A DNA stretch of 64,000 nt from a virus: positions 26,209-90,208 of IMG/VR virus record IMGVR_UViG_3300043823_000114. One strand, 5' to 3'. Position 1 is the first letter of the stretch. Every line of letters starts with the position of its first letter. Below the pieces are notes generated by a model. It was given only the letters and a program-made list of their open reading frames with translations, was not told the origin of the DNA and made no database searches. Both the position numbers and the translations under genes were made by a program. Positions 14,401-21,700 of the stretch are shown here, piece after piece.

Positions 14401-14903
14401 GTATAACTGCCAGTAGCAGGGTTTCTAGTAACTGTAAACGTCTCTAGAATCGGCACTGTGCTAGCGAACACTGAAACTGCTTGTGGGCCGTTCTCTAACC
14501 AATAATACTGATTAAAGTTTACAAATTTATCAAAGTCAAAAAGACCATCATAGCTGTAACTTTCCCCACTGTACAGCCTACTTTGATTATCAGTCAAACC
14601 ACCGTAGTGGTTAATCTGATTCAATGTATCAATGTAACTAGCGTAAAACTGATTTTCCCCAGTTACTGGATTATCTATAACAACACTAGGCTCAAGCTGA
14701 TAGTTTTGTCGTTGCGCAGTGGGTTCAGGTACATAGTTGTCAGTACTCTTGAACGTTGGTGCAAATTTTCTACCCACATAGCCGTTGATATTACGCAAAT
14801 CCGGTTGCGTAACTAATTGATCTAAGGTTGCATTTAAGAACTTTTTATTTGCGTCGGTTCTATATGTTTCTGGTAAAAAGTTTGTTGTTTTAATTTGTGC
14901 CAT
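2427..14903 (-). CDS. Giant baseplate/tail structural protein, 4,158 aa (gp7 position)
   Basis: This single uninterrupted frame encodes a product of roughly 450 kDa. The start ATG follows the gp6 stop by one base, so it is coupled to gp6. In T4 the gene after gp6 is gp7, the wedge component, but that is about 1,030 aa. The N-terminus (MAQIKTTNFLPETYRTD; FDFDKFVNFNQYYWLENG) and residues near 3,290 (YYEDYINEVKPYRTSIREYK) are the most protein-like, conserved-looking parts. Residues about 2,190-2,700 hold FG-GAP/beta-propeller-like repeats (KFGASLDTSGNFLYIGNPG, QFGYSVAMNGNTMIVGAPGD). A glycine-rich repeat (GGGGTGANIQAIV, NPGSGYTSQPTIFINGTG) lies near 3,400. The rest is beta-rich N/T/S-rich sequence. 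It is probably a virion baseplate or peripheral tail protein combining a wedge-like start with adhesive modules. Equivalence to gp7 rests on position only. Confidence 0.7.
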   Translation of the reverse strand: MAQIKTTNFLPETYRTDANKKFLNATLDQLVTQPDLRNINGYVGRKFAPTFKSTDNYVPEPTAQRQNYQLEPSVVIDNPVTGENQFYASYIDTLNQINHYGGLTDNQSRLYSGESYSYDGLFDFDKFVNFNQYYWLENGPQAVSVFASTVPILETFTVTRNPATGSYTFSTASGVENPNIQLAYGGTYQFIVNQPGYSFWIQTNPGTSGTKNNQTSLSSRDVLGVTNNGADVGTITFNVPQPTAQDFYVRLTLAGTADLSTALSYTQVQGQRLSAIVAAGENGFDGVNAINQLNLKSLIFINTDLDDSKWTVNSQTVPVASRRNAWQISLSSDADPIVTLNPLLQAFTIGAQQRVFVRSGLTRAEYSYFLANDYLSLNLFNLMPDITAPLTALYYQDAAVSGMVGQFSMLFADQGVVDVENTILGSTGYKSPNGVVFTNGLAVTFDATATPAAYQGNTYYVEGVGTGIKLIDVSKFINPEPFAVNGLGTADYITINRASIDLNPWTRSNRWFHIDIINASAAYNGVTPVLDQSTRANRPIIEFEADIQLFNYGHVGVAPVDLIDFTNSDSRSTVELQPYGTTLDGVTLEQGMRVIFANDFDPTVRDKVFVVNVVDISSNLVINLAPATDENIYANNNLVIMSGPYKGLQYYYTGSSWVQGQQKNGINQSPLFDIFDDTGTSISTYTNSTFAGTQIFSYAIGTGVNDPVLGFPLSYRNFNQIGDIQFTNNFDSDTFNFTDGAGTAQSDVNINSVGWLQQNSDLTNSTIRNSWTTNTEQEKQFQIISGVYDGNNSYFQIDITNSTEATVPYFRVYRNSIQTTDWETITVGVLNYVHITDPDLTTGDQIDILIYNSSAVSQLGYYEVPKNLDFNSKNANFTTLTLGQLRNHLSTMVANSNQVVGSFPGSSNLRDLNIKPQGGSILQHASPALAVPIALVDPYFNFVDGLDLARREYSKFKNKILELSARTAGLDFTNIPVLLDTLLKTINAVKSSSFPWYYSDMVPYGDIKNTITYTVESAEITGYEISNIFSDTTLSNQAVLVYLNNAQLVKDQDYTFDANVAGITITTPLTIGDTITINEYSSTDGCYIPETPTKLGLYPKFAPEKYYDTTYITPTNVIQGHDGSITPAFGDYRDDLLLEFEKRIYNNIKVNPTNQVFSVYDFLPGKFRTTDYSNSEFTQLLTTSFLKWAGDNRIDYITNTTFVASNEFTYNYDRFVDVINGAPLPGNWRAIFKYYFDTDRPHTNPWEMIGFTTMPSWWETRYGPAPYTGGNMVLWDDMAAGIVWNNGNPYVDSRFVRTGLQTIIPVDATGVLLAPADFIVKSFNSRDASADWRIGDQGPVETAWRRSSDFPYAFQRAMAMAKPAFYFGTLVNVNDYYKNTELNQFICASTLQRITPASTAINGNISDTNTIQRSASYLNWMADNLRYLGINPNSYINLSIINVILSYKMAGFTDSSFIQVIAEQSSPTSTNNGVVIPNESYRILLQSSTPTNSVTYSAVIVEKTASGFTVSGYDTTTPYFTIIPSLVNGRSYSIPVLQDAAVVYQDYQKYKITIPYGYEFTTRQQVVDFLVSYQRYLQGVGFKFIDSDPDLGVQRDFLLSAKEFLTWAQQGWNASSILVLSPILNHTTLFTPLGVVDKIDNQPGSSCVLDTSYNFVKYSQMSVNRQNSATGNTCDITVNGGQTIALIKLDVVEYEHVMLFDNKDIFNDIIYVPELGNRQYRLKLVGKKTGSWTGAMNPPGFVFNNTTVDAWQQGKDYLLGAIVSYKSFNYTALQDIPAATTFDNTLWARLSSDELKTGLLPNFSYNAEKFNRFNDVDNPEVLGDFHLYSDSAIGFQPRDYLTNFGLDEVTQAKFYQGYIRQKGTMNAITAFTATGVNGTTSEIDVYEEWAMRVGEYGALDNNRSVDLILTEGTFNGDPVTLQLLPNNGSSISGIIGVQPSQLYKTEGSYTPSIYVNRDASSNYKNDVQTAGYVNINDITTTVFDINANLNDLSANIDQYGIASTVWTARDLTGNWNVFRINETDVNVTQVSYSVDNIGVITTSSPHNVAYGDIVVLSNFDVRVNAFYRVYGVVDAYNFSVVFQAQAADQIKQAIKIAGTGSLYRLQSVRLDSPTDLNSIAPLHDWLDNDKLWVDTDAETGGWVVYNKSTPWSGNTSIFNPSMKLDANSYISNVGFGTVSTISASGAFAAASSSLLNNGNVYAFVSNVTNNNTLTLVANIGQYSGGTKFGASLDTSGNFLYIGNPGNGSTQYGRVHIYEFNGNASFLWQQTLTSPSLSNVGDLFGSSISASADGLWLYVSAPNAGNVYVYQANTVGFYTSYSYANTISVGSSSSSQFGYNVKTTSTGNQVAISAPYQAVNGVTAAGTVYVFDRSIESFVANGTTYTTTYSNVNSQSRVTVNGNLATSGYTFTGTTLTFTTAPVIGSLINVETNKFNLLETITSPNPTSGGAFGTTTSISGNDADVYIASPGYSAPGYFSGIVYRYVNQGASYGSITGTTYNGNVSLGDSIRINGINVAFTAGNTITAAQNINSANIAGVTAIAQGYGALTITSNVTTPYQKLIIGPGNGNAMANLGLSVFSIAQTLKHPGTEDVAQYGSQILSSPNSETLVVSANGGSTENTTSFDTDTTTFDLNNSIFIDTIEGSGVVYIYGLVNSSLSGNVQDQYVLVQRLQNNSLSPHDQFGYSVAMNGNTMIVGAPGDSNSTAFDPSNTWIVYNATTGAPMPISNAGTFYTYNNFNGNIGWDIVNQETEKVDIDSISRMYLYNVNNSVISTNLDYIDPAKGKVLGAAQEDLDFITAYDPAVYNSVGSVDSIPNLAYSLDYHWGPDQTTKTWWNTGVLRYIDYEQGNLTYRANNWGMMFPGSQVQVCEWVSSDLPPSAYDGLGTPLYADNSAYVVETTINPTTKLPKSTYYYWVYGKNSLEQSSVHRNTVSTIQDIIENPQSQSIPYATVIQDDTVSLHGISNYLSGNSTVLHVDYDTIRNSHVIHSEYQLVQEGNPSSTIPTRIVEKIIDSLSGIDANGFAVPDASLSVQESIGLNNAPNQTLFVNRTTALQNWVEFVNGILIQYPVVEEFNINPLYASAPLPDYTTYDIQVATYEELGYIDTGVLAAGYTVLVLADETKSGIWTTYEWSGTTWVLTSEQSYYTPFYWSKTDWYDSTYDSTVLATYVVATAADISTLTLVAGDTVKVLNNGNGEFAVYRVNSDLTTNVVGIQNGTIQLSSTLYTSNVTGNEIRIIFNAIQNNIFIDTLAVYFNQMFFTLINYVLTEQPAVDWVFKTSFISILHKFKTLGQPASYSPDNQTYYEDYINEVKPYRTSIREYKLDYQGNDEYYGDTTDFDIPSTYIDAFGAYRSPNGSDPRDSTLLSTLPQYSQWYNNHTYGIGSVFVSNAGSGYVVTPSVTVVGGGGTGANIQAIVNFSTGGIESFEVINPGSGYTSQPTIFINGTGSGAFGYAKLVNHYQVDSLPTTQLATYSNVTVYVGNIITQQNTGAYGTVYTTITNSNVVTLVDTVGSFNTTDYIFSDAANLHSNVTSISSFTQFINNSYNTVRNFATTIAFDRITYNSNIIAWMPNITVANSSIVSYNGQAYQATANVYSSAILTTSGNIQANIGDYITQKNTTANARVLSVNSTKQTITVGNLTTNFVRRDGNILVNGTDSNVNPIAISNVFDYTKYNLLNANSFSNASDRITAYYQPTAGMPGNDLAQLMTGIEYPGVNVTGVTYEANTSVFSSNLIYTWANTRAIYSANVQIPTVTLDLTNSAVVYTGNVITQAVSGASGVVYNTSVGNLVTLVDVVGTFDNNATHWISANTANLGVTVASSSSFNQITTENLVDFTQYNYASGQPIVLVDTDTSQSYELNITEVDPWQIIVSGSLPTTSIGANLVLKYYDFNNPTYLDTTIQNTYTNSNVYSIIDGGAYYDTASSHAPEEFVPGVTYDNLNMTVYTGMNGLAANVGLPLSANLIAQGFTANIGYRIVQNMNGNASGTNTAIWPQYYGISESHITTLTANLNITDSNIHIANAQAISSPNVSKLIPGVVFINGEKIVFWGIDMVNNVLTNIRRAVDGTGAANVYTVGTQVVDTNINFLIPGGNLVHTTTWLNQSSGAPQDFVDNLSDLVTDNFGNILATTGANVGAVTDGLGLEGSNTVEAQYIKGLS

Positions 14904-14904
14904 A

Positions 14905-17900
14905 TTAAACTACTATTCCCAATCCTGCTAGTGTTTGGTTAATTTGTGCCGCTGTGATTGCGCTGATGATTTGCACATTGTCTGCTGTTGCCGCGCTGAC
15001 CATGATTTCGTCTGGATTGCTATTGATTTGCAATAGTCCCCCGAAAGCAACATCTGTGCTTGTTGGTACAATAATAATACTTGCTACATTAGGAGCCAAA
15101 GCATTGTGTAGATACGTGCTTAGTTCACTAAAATAGAAAGTATCACCAAAGTCCCAGTTAGCTGTATCAAAATAAGTATTGATGGCAGCAATAGTGCTAC
15201 TGATAACATCATTGTCGCTGACATTCACATTTGGATTCTTAACGATCTTAAATGTTGCTTGCAAGTTTGTGTCAGCTTTTGCCCCGAACAATGGTTTATA
15301 TTTACCAGCATTGTATACTAGTGTGTCACTGATAGCTTTGTAGTTTTCTAAACTACTTGTACCAGTACCATACTCTGTCTTTAAATCATCGTTTGTGGGC
15401 AGAGTTGGTTGAGTAACGACTCCCGAAGTGTCTTGTATCCATGCAAGATAATCGGCACTATAAGCTGTCGTTAGGATATACAAATCAATCATGTTATTTG
15501 GAGCAGGATCGATACGACGATCATTTGGACTACTATGGCGATATTGGAATTGTAAGTTTTGACGACCCACTTCTGCTACATAATTTGTCAATAGTGATAA
15601 GCTACGAACATTTGTGCTACTGATAGATAACTGATAGAAGTTATTTTCGCTAGTAGCATAGAATACCTGCCCACTCAAATATAAATTCCAGTTTGCAGTT
15701 ATTGCACTCTGTGTAGCATAGACGCTAACAACTGTTGAGTTATCTACTGGGGCACTTGTTAAGAAGTTATCAGTTCCAAGAATTTCTTGGAAGAACACAT
15801 ACTTGTATTGTGGATTCACTGTTGGATTTACTGTATTTGTAAATAAATCTGGATCATCTGGAACGCCATCGTTATTAGTTTGTGGGAATGTAACTTTAAT
15901 CTGTGTGTTGTCTACATATCCGTCTTGATCTATCACTTGATCATATATGTACCACAGTTGATCTTGTCCAATCGGACTAGAATTGTCTGGTTGTGTATTT
16001 GTTTTTAATACTGTGATTTGATCATTGATTGTTAAACCAGTTGTACTATCAAATGTTTTAACATCTGGATCGAAATAAAATCGTGTCTCTCTGGCACTTT
16101 GAAAAACATATTCAAGTCCACGTTGAGCGATATCGTAAATTACCCCGTTATAAGTAAATGCTAATAGCCAACTACTATCTAGACCCATACCAGTAGTATC
16201 ACCTTGATTTGTTAAACTAAACGAACCTAAATTTAAGTTCTGTGGCAAAATAATTTGCCAAGACTGAGTTGCATTGTTATAACTTAAGCCAATATTTTGA
16301 TAGCTCTGTAATAATCTAACCAAAGTAGCAATAAATGATCCAGTGGGTAGAGAATTATTGAATACTGGTATAACACTAGAAACTACCGCCCCTGATGGGA
16401 TATTTTGACTCAATTGTACTTGGAATCCAGTATTGGCACTAACTACACTGGCCCACAAATAAGTGTGTTGATTTGGATATTGTGGTGTGCCCACTTGAAT
16501 ATTATTTTGTGCATCGAAATAATTTCCTGCACCAGCAGTGAACTTAATCAATGAACCAGTAGTGATGTATTGTAGACTACTGCTTACTCCCATGCCAATT
16601 TGTTGTACTACATTACTACCATTTACAAAATATCCAGTACTGCTATTGCCAGTGGCACTGCTTTGTGACCATACTGTATTAGTGGGAGCAGTGTATCTTG
16701 GGAAGTTAGCGTAATAGTATTGCAACATAGGGGTGCCAGCTACTATCGGAGCAACTGTATTGTAGATTGCTTGATACACATCCTGTGCTGTTGTGAAACT
16801 AAATGCTGTAGTTTCTGTTGGAGTTTGTTCGTATAATATTCCATCAGCACAGAAGATATTTGTACTAGAATATTTACCAGTTACATCTAGAACATCCAAG
16901 AAACGACTAGTCCCACTACTTGTGCGATTGACTGCTTTAGCTTTTAGAATACTACTGAAATTAGTATATGGCAGAAGATTATAATCTTCACCAGTAATCA
17001 TACGATTTTGTGTGTAGTATTGTGCGGGCGCCTTAGCACGGATATCATCAATACTTTCACGGGTCTGTGCATTAGCAACTGTATATTGCAAACTTGCAGT
17101 AATAGTTACAGTTTCTATAGAATTATTTCTACTTACGTATGGGAAACTAAATGAAATGCTTTGCATCTCATCTGGGGTAATCTTATATTGCAGACCATTA
17201 CTAGTTCTGTAATAGAGTCTGAATATACCCTGTGGAATGTTGGCAAAACTACCGTCACCGAATACTAAATCAACTTGATCGTTGGTTCTACTATTAACTT
17301 GGTAAAGATTTCTATCAGTACTTTGATTGTAAATGACATTAATACCAGCGACAGCGGGAACTTGTGCCCAAGCAGTCGCAGGATTACCGTTAACATCCAA
17401 TTGATATAACCACACATCGTCATTGTTAATATTGTTGAAATTAACATTGACTACACGATTTGGTAAGCTCTGCGTTAAGTTAAAATCTTGTGTGCTTAAT
17501 GTACCCTGTTTAAAATATAAGAAATATCCAGTGTTTACACTATTATTACCCAAGTTATCATTTCGATAAAGAAAGTTAAACTTACCAGTAGGAATTGGAT
17601 CTGGTTCATAAACATATGTTTGATTTGCAGATGATGCACCAACAGCTTCAAAAGCCATGTTTGTATTTTCTACAATAGCATTGAAACTCTGTCTAGGCAA
17701 TGTGCCGGGAGTTAAGTTTATACTATATTCGTCAGTCTGTATCCCAGCAATGCTTTGACTATTGGCTGGTTTACCGATAACTTGATTGTTGATTAAGGCT
17801 GCATTTAATACTGTAATAAACTGCTCTTGCCAGTCTTGATTAGCAGTATCGTTCCAGTTAATCTGAATATTGCTTAGATTTAACCCGTTGCTGTCAAATA

Positions 17901-18285
17901 CATTTTCTGTTGTGCTAACGCTGTCGAACTTCAAATAACCGCTGGCTTCGATATTACGCTTTGGATTATAGCTAATCAAACGAGCAAGTTTAAGAATACT
18001 GTCTCTGCGTTCTGCTGTGTCAAAGAAGTTTTCACGGGCATTCATGTCCGTTCTGAACGCTAAACTTTGACCCAAGAATGCGATTAAATCAATAAGTGCG
18101 ATATATTCACTTGATTCTGTAAAGTCGTTGAAATCTTCTGGATAATAATTACGCAAGTAATCAATCATGGTCTTGCGTAGTGTCTCAAAGTCGTAACTTT
18201 GGAAGTCAGCTTGTTTAAATGTTTGGTAAACCGTTGTCCAGTCTTGGTTTACTAATAAGTTGGTCTGACGAGTTGTGATTGACAT
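14905..18285 (-). CDS. 6: Baseplate wedge protein gp6, 1,126 aa
   Basis: The N-terminal 100 residues (DFETLRKTMIDYLRNYYPED, then FTESSEYIALIDLIAFLGQS, ARENFFDTAERRDSILKLAR and SYNPKRN) are the clear signature of T4 gp6, the wedge protein that forms the inner ring of the baseplate iris and belongs to the Baseplate_J group. T4 gp6 is about 660 aa, so this protein carries several hundred extra residues, mainly beta-rich sequence in the middle. The C-terminal part (NPNVNVSDNDVISSTIAAIN, FGDTFYFSELSTYLHNAL) looks like the conserved end of gp6. The gene starts at an ATG 23 nt after a late octamer and is followed by the 4,158-aa gene with a one-base gap. It works with gp25 and gp53, encoded just upstream. 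Confidence 0.93.
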   Translation of the reverse strand: MSITTRQTNLLVNQDWTTVYQTFKQADFQSYDFETLRKTMIDYLRNYYPEDFNDFTESSEYIALIDLIAFLGQSLAFRTDMNARENFFDTAERRDSILKLARLISYNPKRNIEASGYLKFDSVSTTENVFDSNGLNLSNIQINWNDTANQDWQEQFITVLNAALINNQVIGKPANSQSIAGIQTDEYSINLTPGTLPRQSFNAIVENTNMAFEAVGASSANQTYVYEPDPIPTGKFNFLYRNDNLGNNSVNTGYFLYFKQGTLSTQDFNLTQSLPNRVVNVNFNNINNDDVWLYQLDVNGNPATAWAQVPAVAGINVIYNQSTDRNLYQVNSRTNDQVDLVFGDGSFANIPQGIFRLYYRTSNGLQYKITPDEMQSISFSFPYVSRNNSIETVTITASLQYTVANAQTRESIDDIRAKAPAQYYTQNRMITGEDYNLLPYTNFSSILKAKAVNRTSSGTSRFLDVLDVTGKYSSTNIFCADGILYEQTPTETTAFSFTTAQDVYQAIYNTVAPIVAGTPMLQYYYANFPRYTAPTNTVWSQSSATGNSSTGYFVNGSNVVQQIGMGVSSSLQYITTGSLIKFTAGAGNYFDAQNNIQVGTPQYPNQHTYLWASVVSANTGFQVQLSQNIPSGAVVSSVIPVFNNSLPTGSFIATLVRLLQSYQNIGLSYNNATQSWQIILPQNLNLGSFSLTNQGDTTGMGLDSSWLLAFTYNGVIYDIAQRGLEYVFQSARETRFYFDPDVKTFDSTTGLTINDQITVLKTNTQPDNSSPIGQDQLWYIYDQVIDQDGYVDNTQIKVTFPQTNNDGVPDDPDLFTNTVNPTVNPQYKYVFFQEILGTDNFLTSAPVDNSTVVSVYATQSAITANWNLYLSGQVFYATSENNFYQLSISSTNVRSLSLLTNYVAEVGRQNLQFQYRHSSPNDRRIDPAPNNMIDLYILTTAYSADYLAWIQDTSGVVTQPTLPTNDDLKTEYGTGTSSLENYKAISDTLVYNAGKYKPLFGAKADTNLQATFKIVKNPNVNVSDNDVISSTIAAINTYFDTANWDFGDTFYFSELSTYLHNALAPNVASIIIVPTSTDVAFGGLLQINSNPDEIMVSAATADNVQIISAITAAQINQTLAGLGIVV

Positions 18286-18307
18286 TTAAAATACATCCGT
18301 TATCGTG

Positions 18308-18315
18308 TATTTATT
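18308..18315 (-). promoter_or_regulatory. Late promoter octamer AATAAATA (gp6 unit)
   Basis: AATAAATA on the minus strand lies in the short gap between gp25 and gp6, about 23 nt before the gp6 ATG. The spacing leaves room for a normal leader. Confidence 0.65.
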
Positions 18316-18335
18316 ACTTGTCAATATGTGCGTAG

Positions 18336-18722
18336 TTAATATGGACCGTTTGTAGTCAGCGTTTGTGAGTTAGAATCGAACTGTAAACTCATGGAAGTCG
18401 CTTGATTTGTGGGTATATAAGTCAAATCTAGTTCGATTTGCATACCATAATCTTGCTCTGTTATCGTGATATTAGTAAGTGTGACTCTTGGGTCATAGTT
18501 AACAATAGTAGTAACGTCATCTATCACAAACTGTCTAGTCTGATCATCAAACGGTTCAAATAACAAACCCCAAATGATAGACCCGTAGTTTGGGTTCATC
18601 AATCTCTCACCTTTACGGGTACTAAAATGATTTAATAAATCTTGTTTAACCAAGTCAATGTCCGTAACACGAAATTTCTTGCTACGGTTGATTGTACTGA
18701 ATCCACGATATAGTATTGGCAT
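18336..18722 (-). CDS. 25: Baseplate wedge protein gp25, 128 aa
   Basis: Length matches T4 gp25 (132 aa). The motif run KGERLMNPNYGSIIWGLLFE followed by PFDDQTRQFVIDD is the conserved gp25/GPW family core, including the E-R-x-x-x-x-P segment that contacts the sheath and wedge. gp25 joins the baseplate wedge to the first sheath ring and is conserved across contractile machines. The late octamer lies only 7 nt before the ATG, so the transcript is probably leaderless or nearly so, and no ribosome-binding site is visible between octamer and start. The gene lies between gp5 and gp6 in the minus-strand baseplate block. Confidence 0.95.
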   Translation of the reverse strand: MPILYRGFSTINRSKKFRVTDIDLVKQDLLNHFSTRKGERLMNPNYGSIIWGLLFEPFDDQTRQFVIDDVTTIVNYDPRVTLTNITITEQDYGMQIELDLTYIPTNQATSMSLQFDSNSQTLTTNGPY

Positions 18723-18729
18723 AGTCTAG

Positions 18730-18737
18730 TATTTATT
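18730..18737 (-). promoter_or_regulatory. Late promoter octamer AATAAATA abutting gp25
   Basis: AATAAATA on the minus strand overlaps the gp5 stop codon and ends 7 nt before the gp25 ATG. With T4 late spacing (octamer at about -13 to -6) transcription would begin within about 2 nt of the start codon. Confidence 0.6.
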
Positions 18738-21700
18738 GCGATGCATTTGCTAGTTGGATGTGTACTGCATCAGGTTTACTGAATGTTCCACCCCAGCGTA
18801 ACCCATAACTTGGAAGATCAACAGTTCTAGCAATTAATGGACATTGACTGCTATCAATGGCGACACCACTGTTGTGTGGACTACCTTTACCACCCTGACT
18901 TAACGGTACCGCAGGGGTAGTGATACCACCAGCAGTAGGATTGTTTGGTCCACCACCTGCGGCTAGCCATTTTGAATAGATTGCATCTTGATCTGCTGGA
19001 CTGCGATAAGCACTAGTAATAGTAATCTTGCTACCAGCTTTTGATTTGAAATCTTGTGCCATCTTCAGAATCGCATCTTTAAATGTGCCATTTAGTTGAT
19101 CAAAGTTTGCTCTTGTTCCGCTTGCCCCGCTGAATATAAACACATCATCGGGGTTGATACCTGTAGTATTATCACCACTTAGTCCAGAAGTCTGAGCAAC
19201 ACTTGCTACGGCGCCCCCAGCAGCCAGAATATCAACTGAGTATCTACCTTGATTATACATGGTAGCACCAGTTAGTGATGAATCCATTTGATTGCTTGCG
19301 CTCATACCATCAGAACGCCATTGTTTTGCGGCATCTGCTGTTCTATATTCGTGAACAACAAACATCATACCAGCAGCCGTACAAACATCATCATCTGACT
19401 TGATGCCACCATTGGCTATCAATGCTGAATAACTTGCAGTAAACTCATTAAACTGAATAGTTTCTTGAATACTTGGGCTATTGAAGAAATCATCTTGACT
19501 CTGAATATTGTCACGACCAGTCCAGCTGTTGCTATTAGACAATGCACTGCTACCGTACTGAGTGATAGCGTCGGGCTTGATATAACCCGCAGTGGCTAAG
19601 TATTGAGCATCCACTGCGTATTTACCGATACGCTGACTATCACTAGAAACAAAACTATAGTTAAACTGACTCAAGAAATAACCCAACTCTGCCATCATGG
19701 CTTTAGCTTGAATTTGACTCAAGTTAGGAGTCGTTGCTCCGAAATTGTTTGCTGGACTGTATGTGGTAGTCTTGGCTAAGTATTCTGCCGGGCAAGTTGG
19801 TTCAGCAACTGGCTGACCACTGGCTTGTGTTATTCCAGCATCTGCTGAACTACTACCAGTGAGTACTGGATTGCCACTGCTATCTGTAACTGCTGAGCCT
19901 GACCCAGAAGCTAGAGCACCAGAAGGTGCCGCAGGACTCTGAGCACCCGCATTTGCAAGTGCTTGCTGAACTGTCGGTAACCACTTGGCCGCAGCCGCAC
20001 CAACACTGGCTGCTGTAATGCTACCATCTGCGGCGTTCAATGATTTATTTTGTATTGCAACTTTACTGCCAGCAGGGGCAATGATATAGCTACCTGGCTT
20101 ACCAACAGCGGCTGGCCAGAAGATACAGTTGTATAAGTCTTGCAATGCCGGAGTAGGAGCTTTAGTATTAAGCCTAGTATATTGGAAGAATTTCAATACC
20201 CAGTCCATTTGATCTACACGACTCAATGATTTTAGTGTAGAAGTGCTTGTACCGATACCCGTTGCAGTTGTTGGCATAAACTGAATAAGACCAGTTGCAC
20301 CGATACTATTCACTAATCCAGGATCAAATGTCGCCCCAGTTTCATTGGCCATACAAGCAAGAAGATCGATATAGTTACAGTTTAATGAGCTTGCAACGCT
20401 TTGAACTTTTGCGATAAATGCGCTATCAGTACTCCATGGAGTAGGAACTCCATTGACTTTACCGTTATCTGATTTGTTACCATTAGCCGCAGGCAGTGTA
20501 TAGCTACCAGGTTGTCCCGCTGTTTTCGGAGCACAAATACTACTACTCACTGATTTTGTCAGAGGAGCTGGGGTACCTGTTCTTGTCCATGGTTCGTGAC
20601 TTGGTAAAATCGTTACTATACTGTCAACGCTTTGTGGAACGCTGTACCACAACTTTGTCTTTTGATCGTCGAATGTAGTATCTGCAAGTTTATTCTTTTG
20701 TAGAGTTGGCATGCTAATAGAATTGCCACCACTGCCACCATTGATATCAATAGTTGACCCTGATATGGTCATTGCACCACCGGAACTAACATTTAATGTA
20801 CCGTCTGCGCTCATTGTGAGTTGTCCAGCACCGATGTTAGTTTTTGCCCCGTAGATCAAGAAACTTTCACTGCCACCTAGATTTACTTGTGCTGAGTTCA
20901 CAGTAAAACTAGTATCACTGACCATGTTTATATTTCCACCGCTTTGAAAATTGATGTCTTCGTCTGCATGAAAGTTAAATGTACCTTCACTACGCACACT
21001 AAAATCACCCGCTGTGTATATTTTTATACCCGTTGCATCAATCTCTACCCAACTCGTCCCATCCATATGACTGACATACATTGTTTTTTGTTCGTCATTT
21101 AGCAATATTTGATGCCCAAATGCTGTGCGCAATCGAATCAGTTGATCTCTACCATTCACATCACCGTCATCCATAACGAATGTGTGACCACCTTTGCGAG
21201 TGGGAACGCTGTATTGATCTTCTGGGACTGTACCAGAGTTTACTTTGGCTGCGTAATCTGGATCATCTGCTGGATCTTTTGTCAGTGGACGACCAGGAGT
21301 AGATATACCAAATACATGACTAGGAGTTTCTCTTTGTGCACTACTGCTAATAGCTCCACGAGTAGCATCACGATCTAGACCTTGTTTGAATAAGATGTTT
21401 GCCTGAAACTCATGCACTGGCTTTTTGTTAGTGTAAAAGGTCCCGTTGATATTGCTTTCTATATTTTCATTAAACTCTGCTACTGGCAATACTTGCGGAG
21501 GCACATTGCTTTCGGGCAATATGCTTACCTTTATGTCATCACTAACAGTCGAAGTATCGACATTAGTACTGCTACCAACAGCGGGCAACATCCAGTTACT
21601 CAGATTTCCAGGAACACAAGCAAACCAGAACCCTTTGTCTGGATCACCGTTAACAAATGTACATAGAACTTGACTCCCGATATCAGGAGTAACCATCCAC

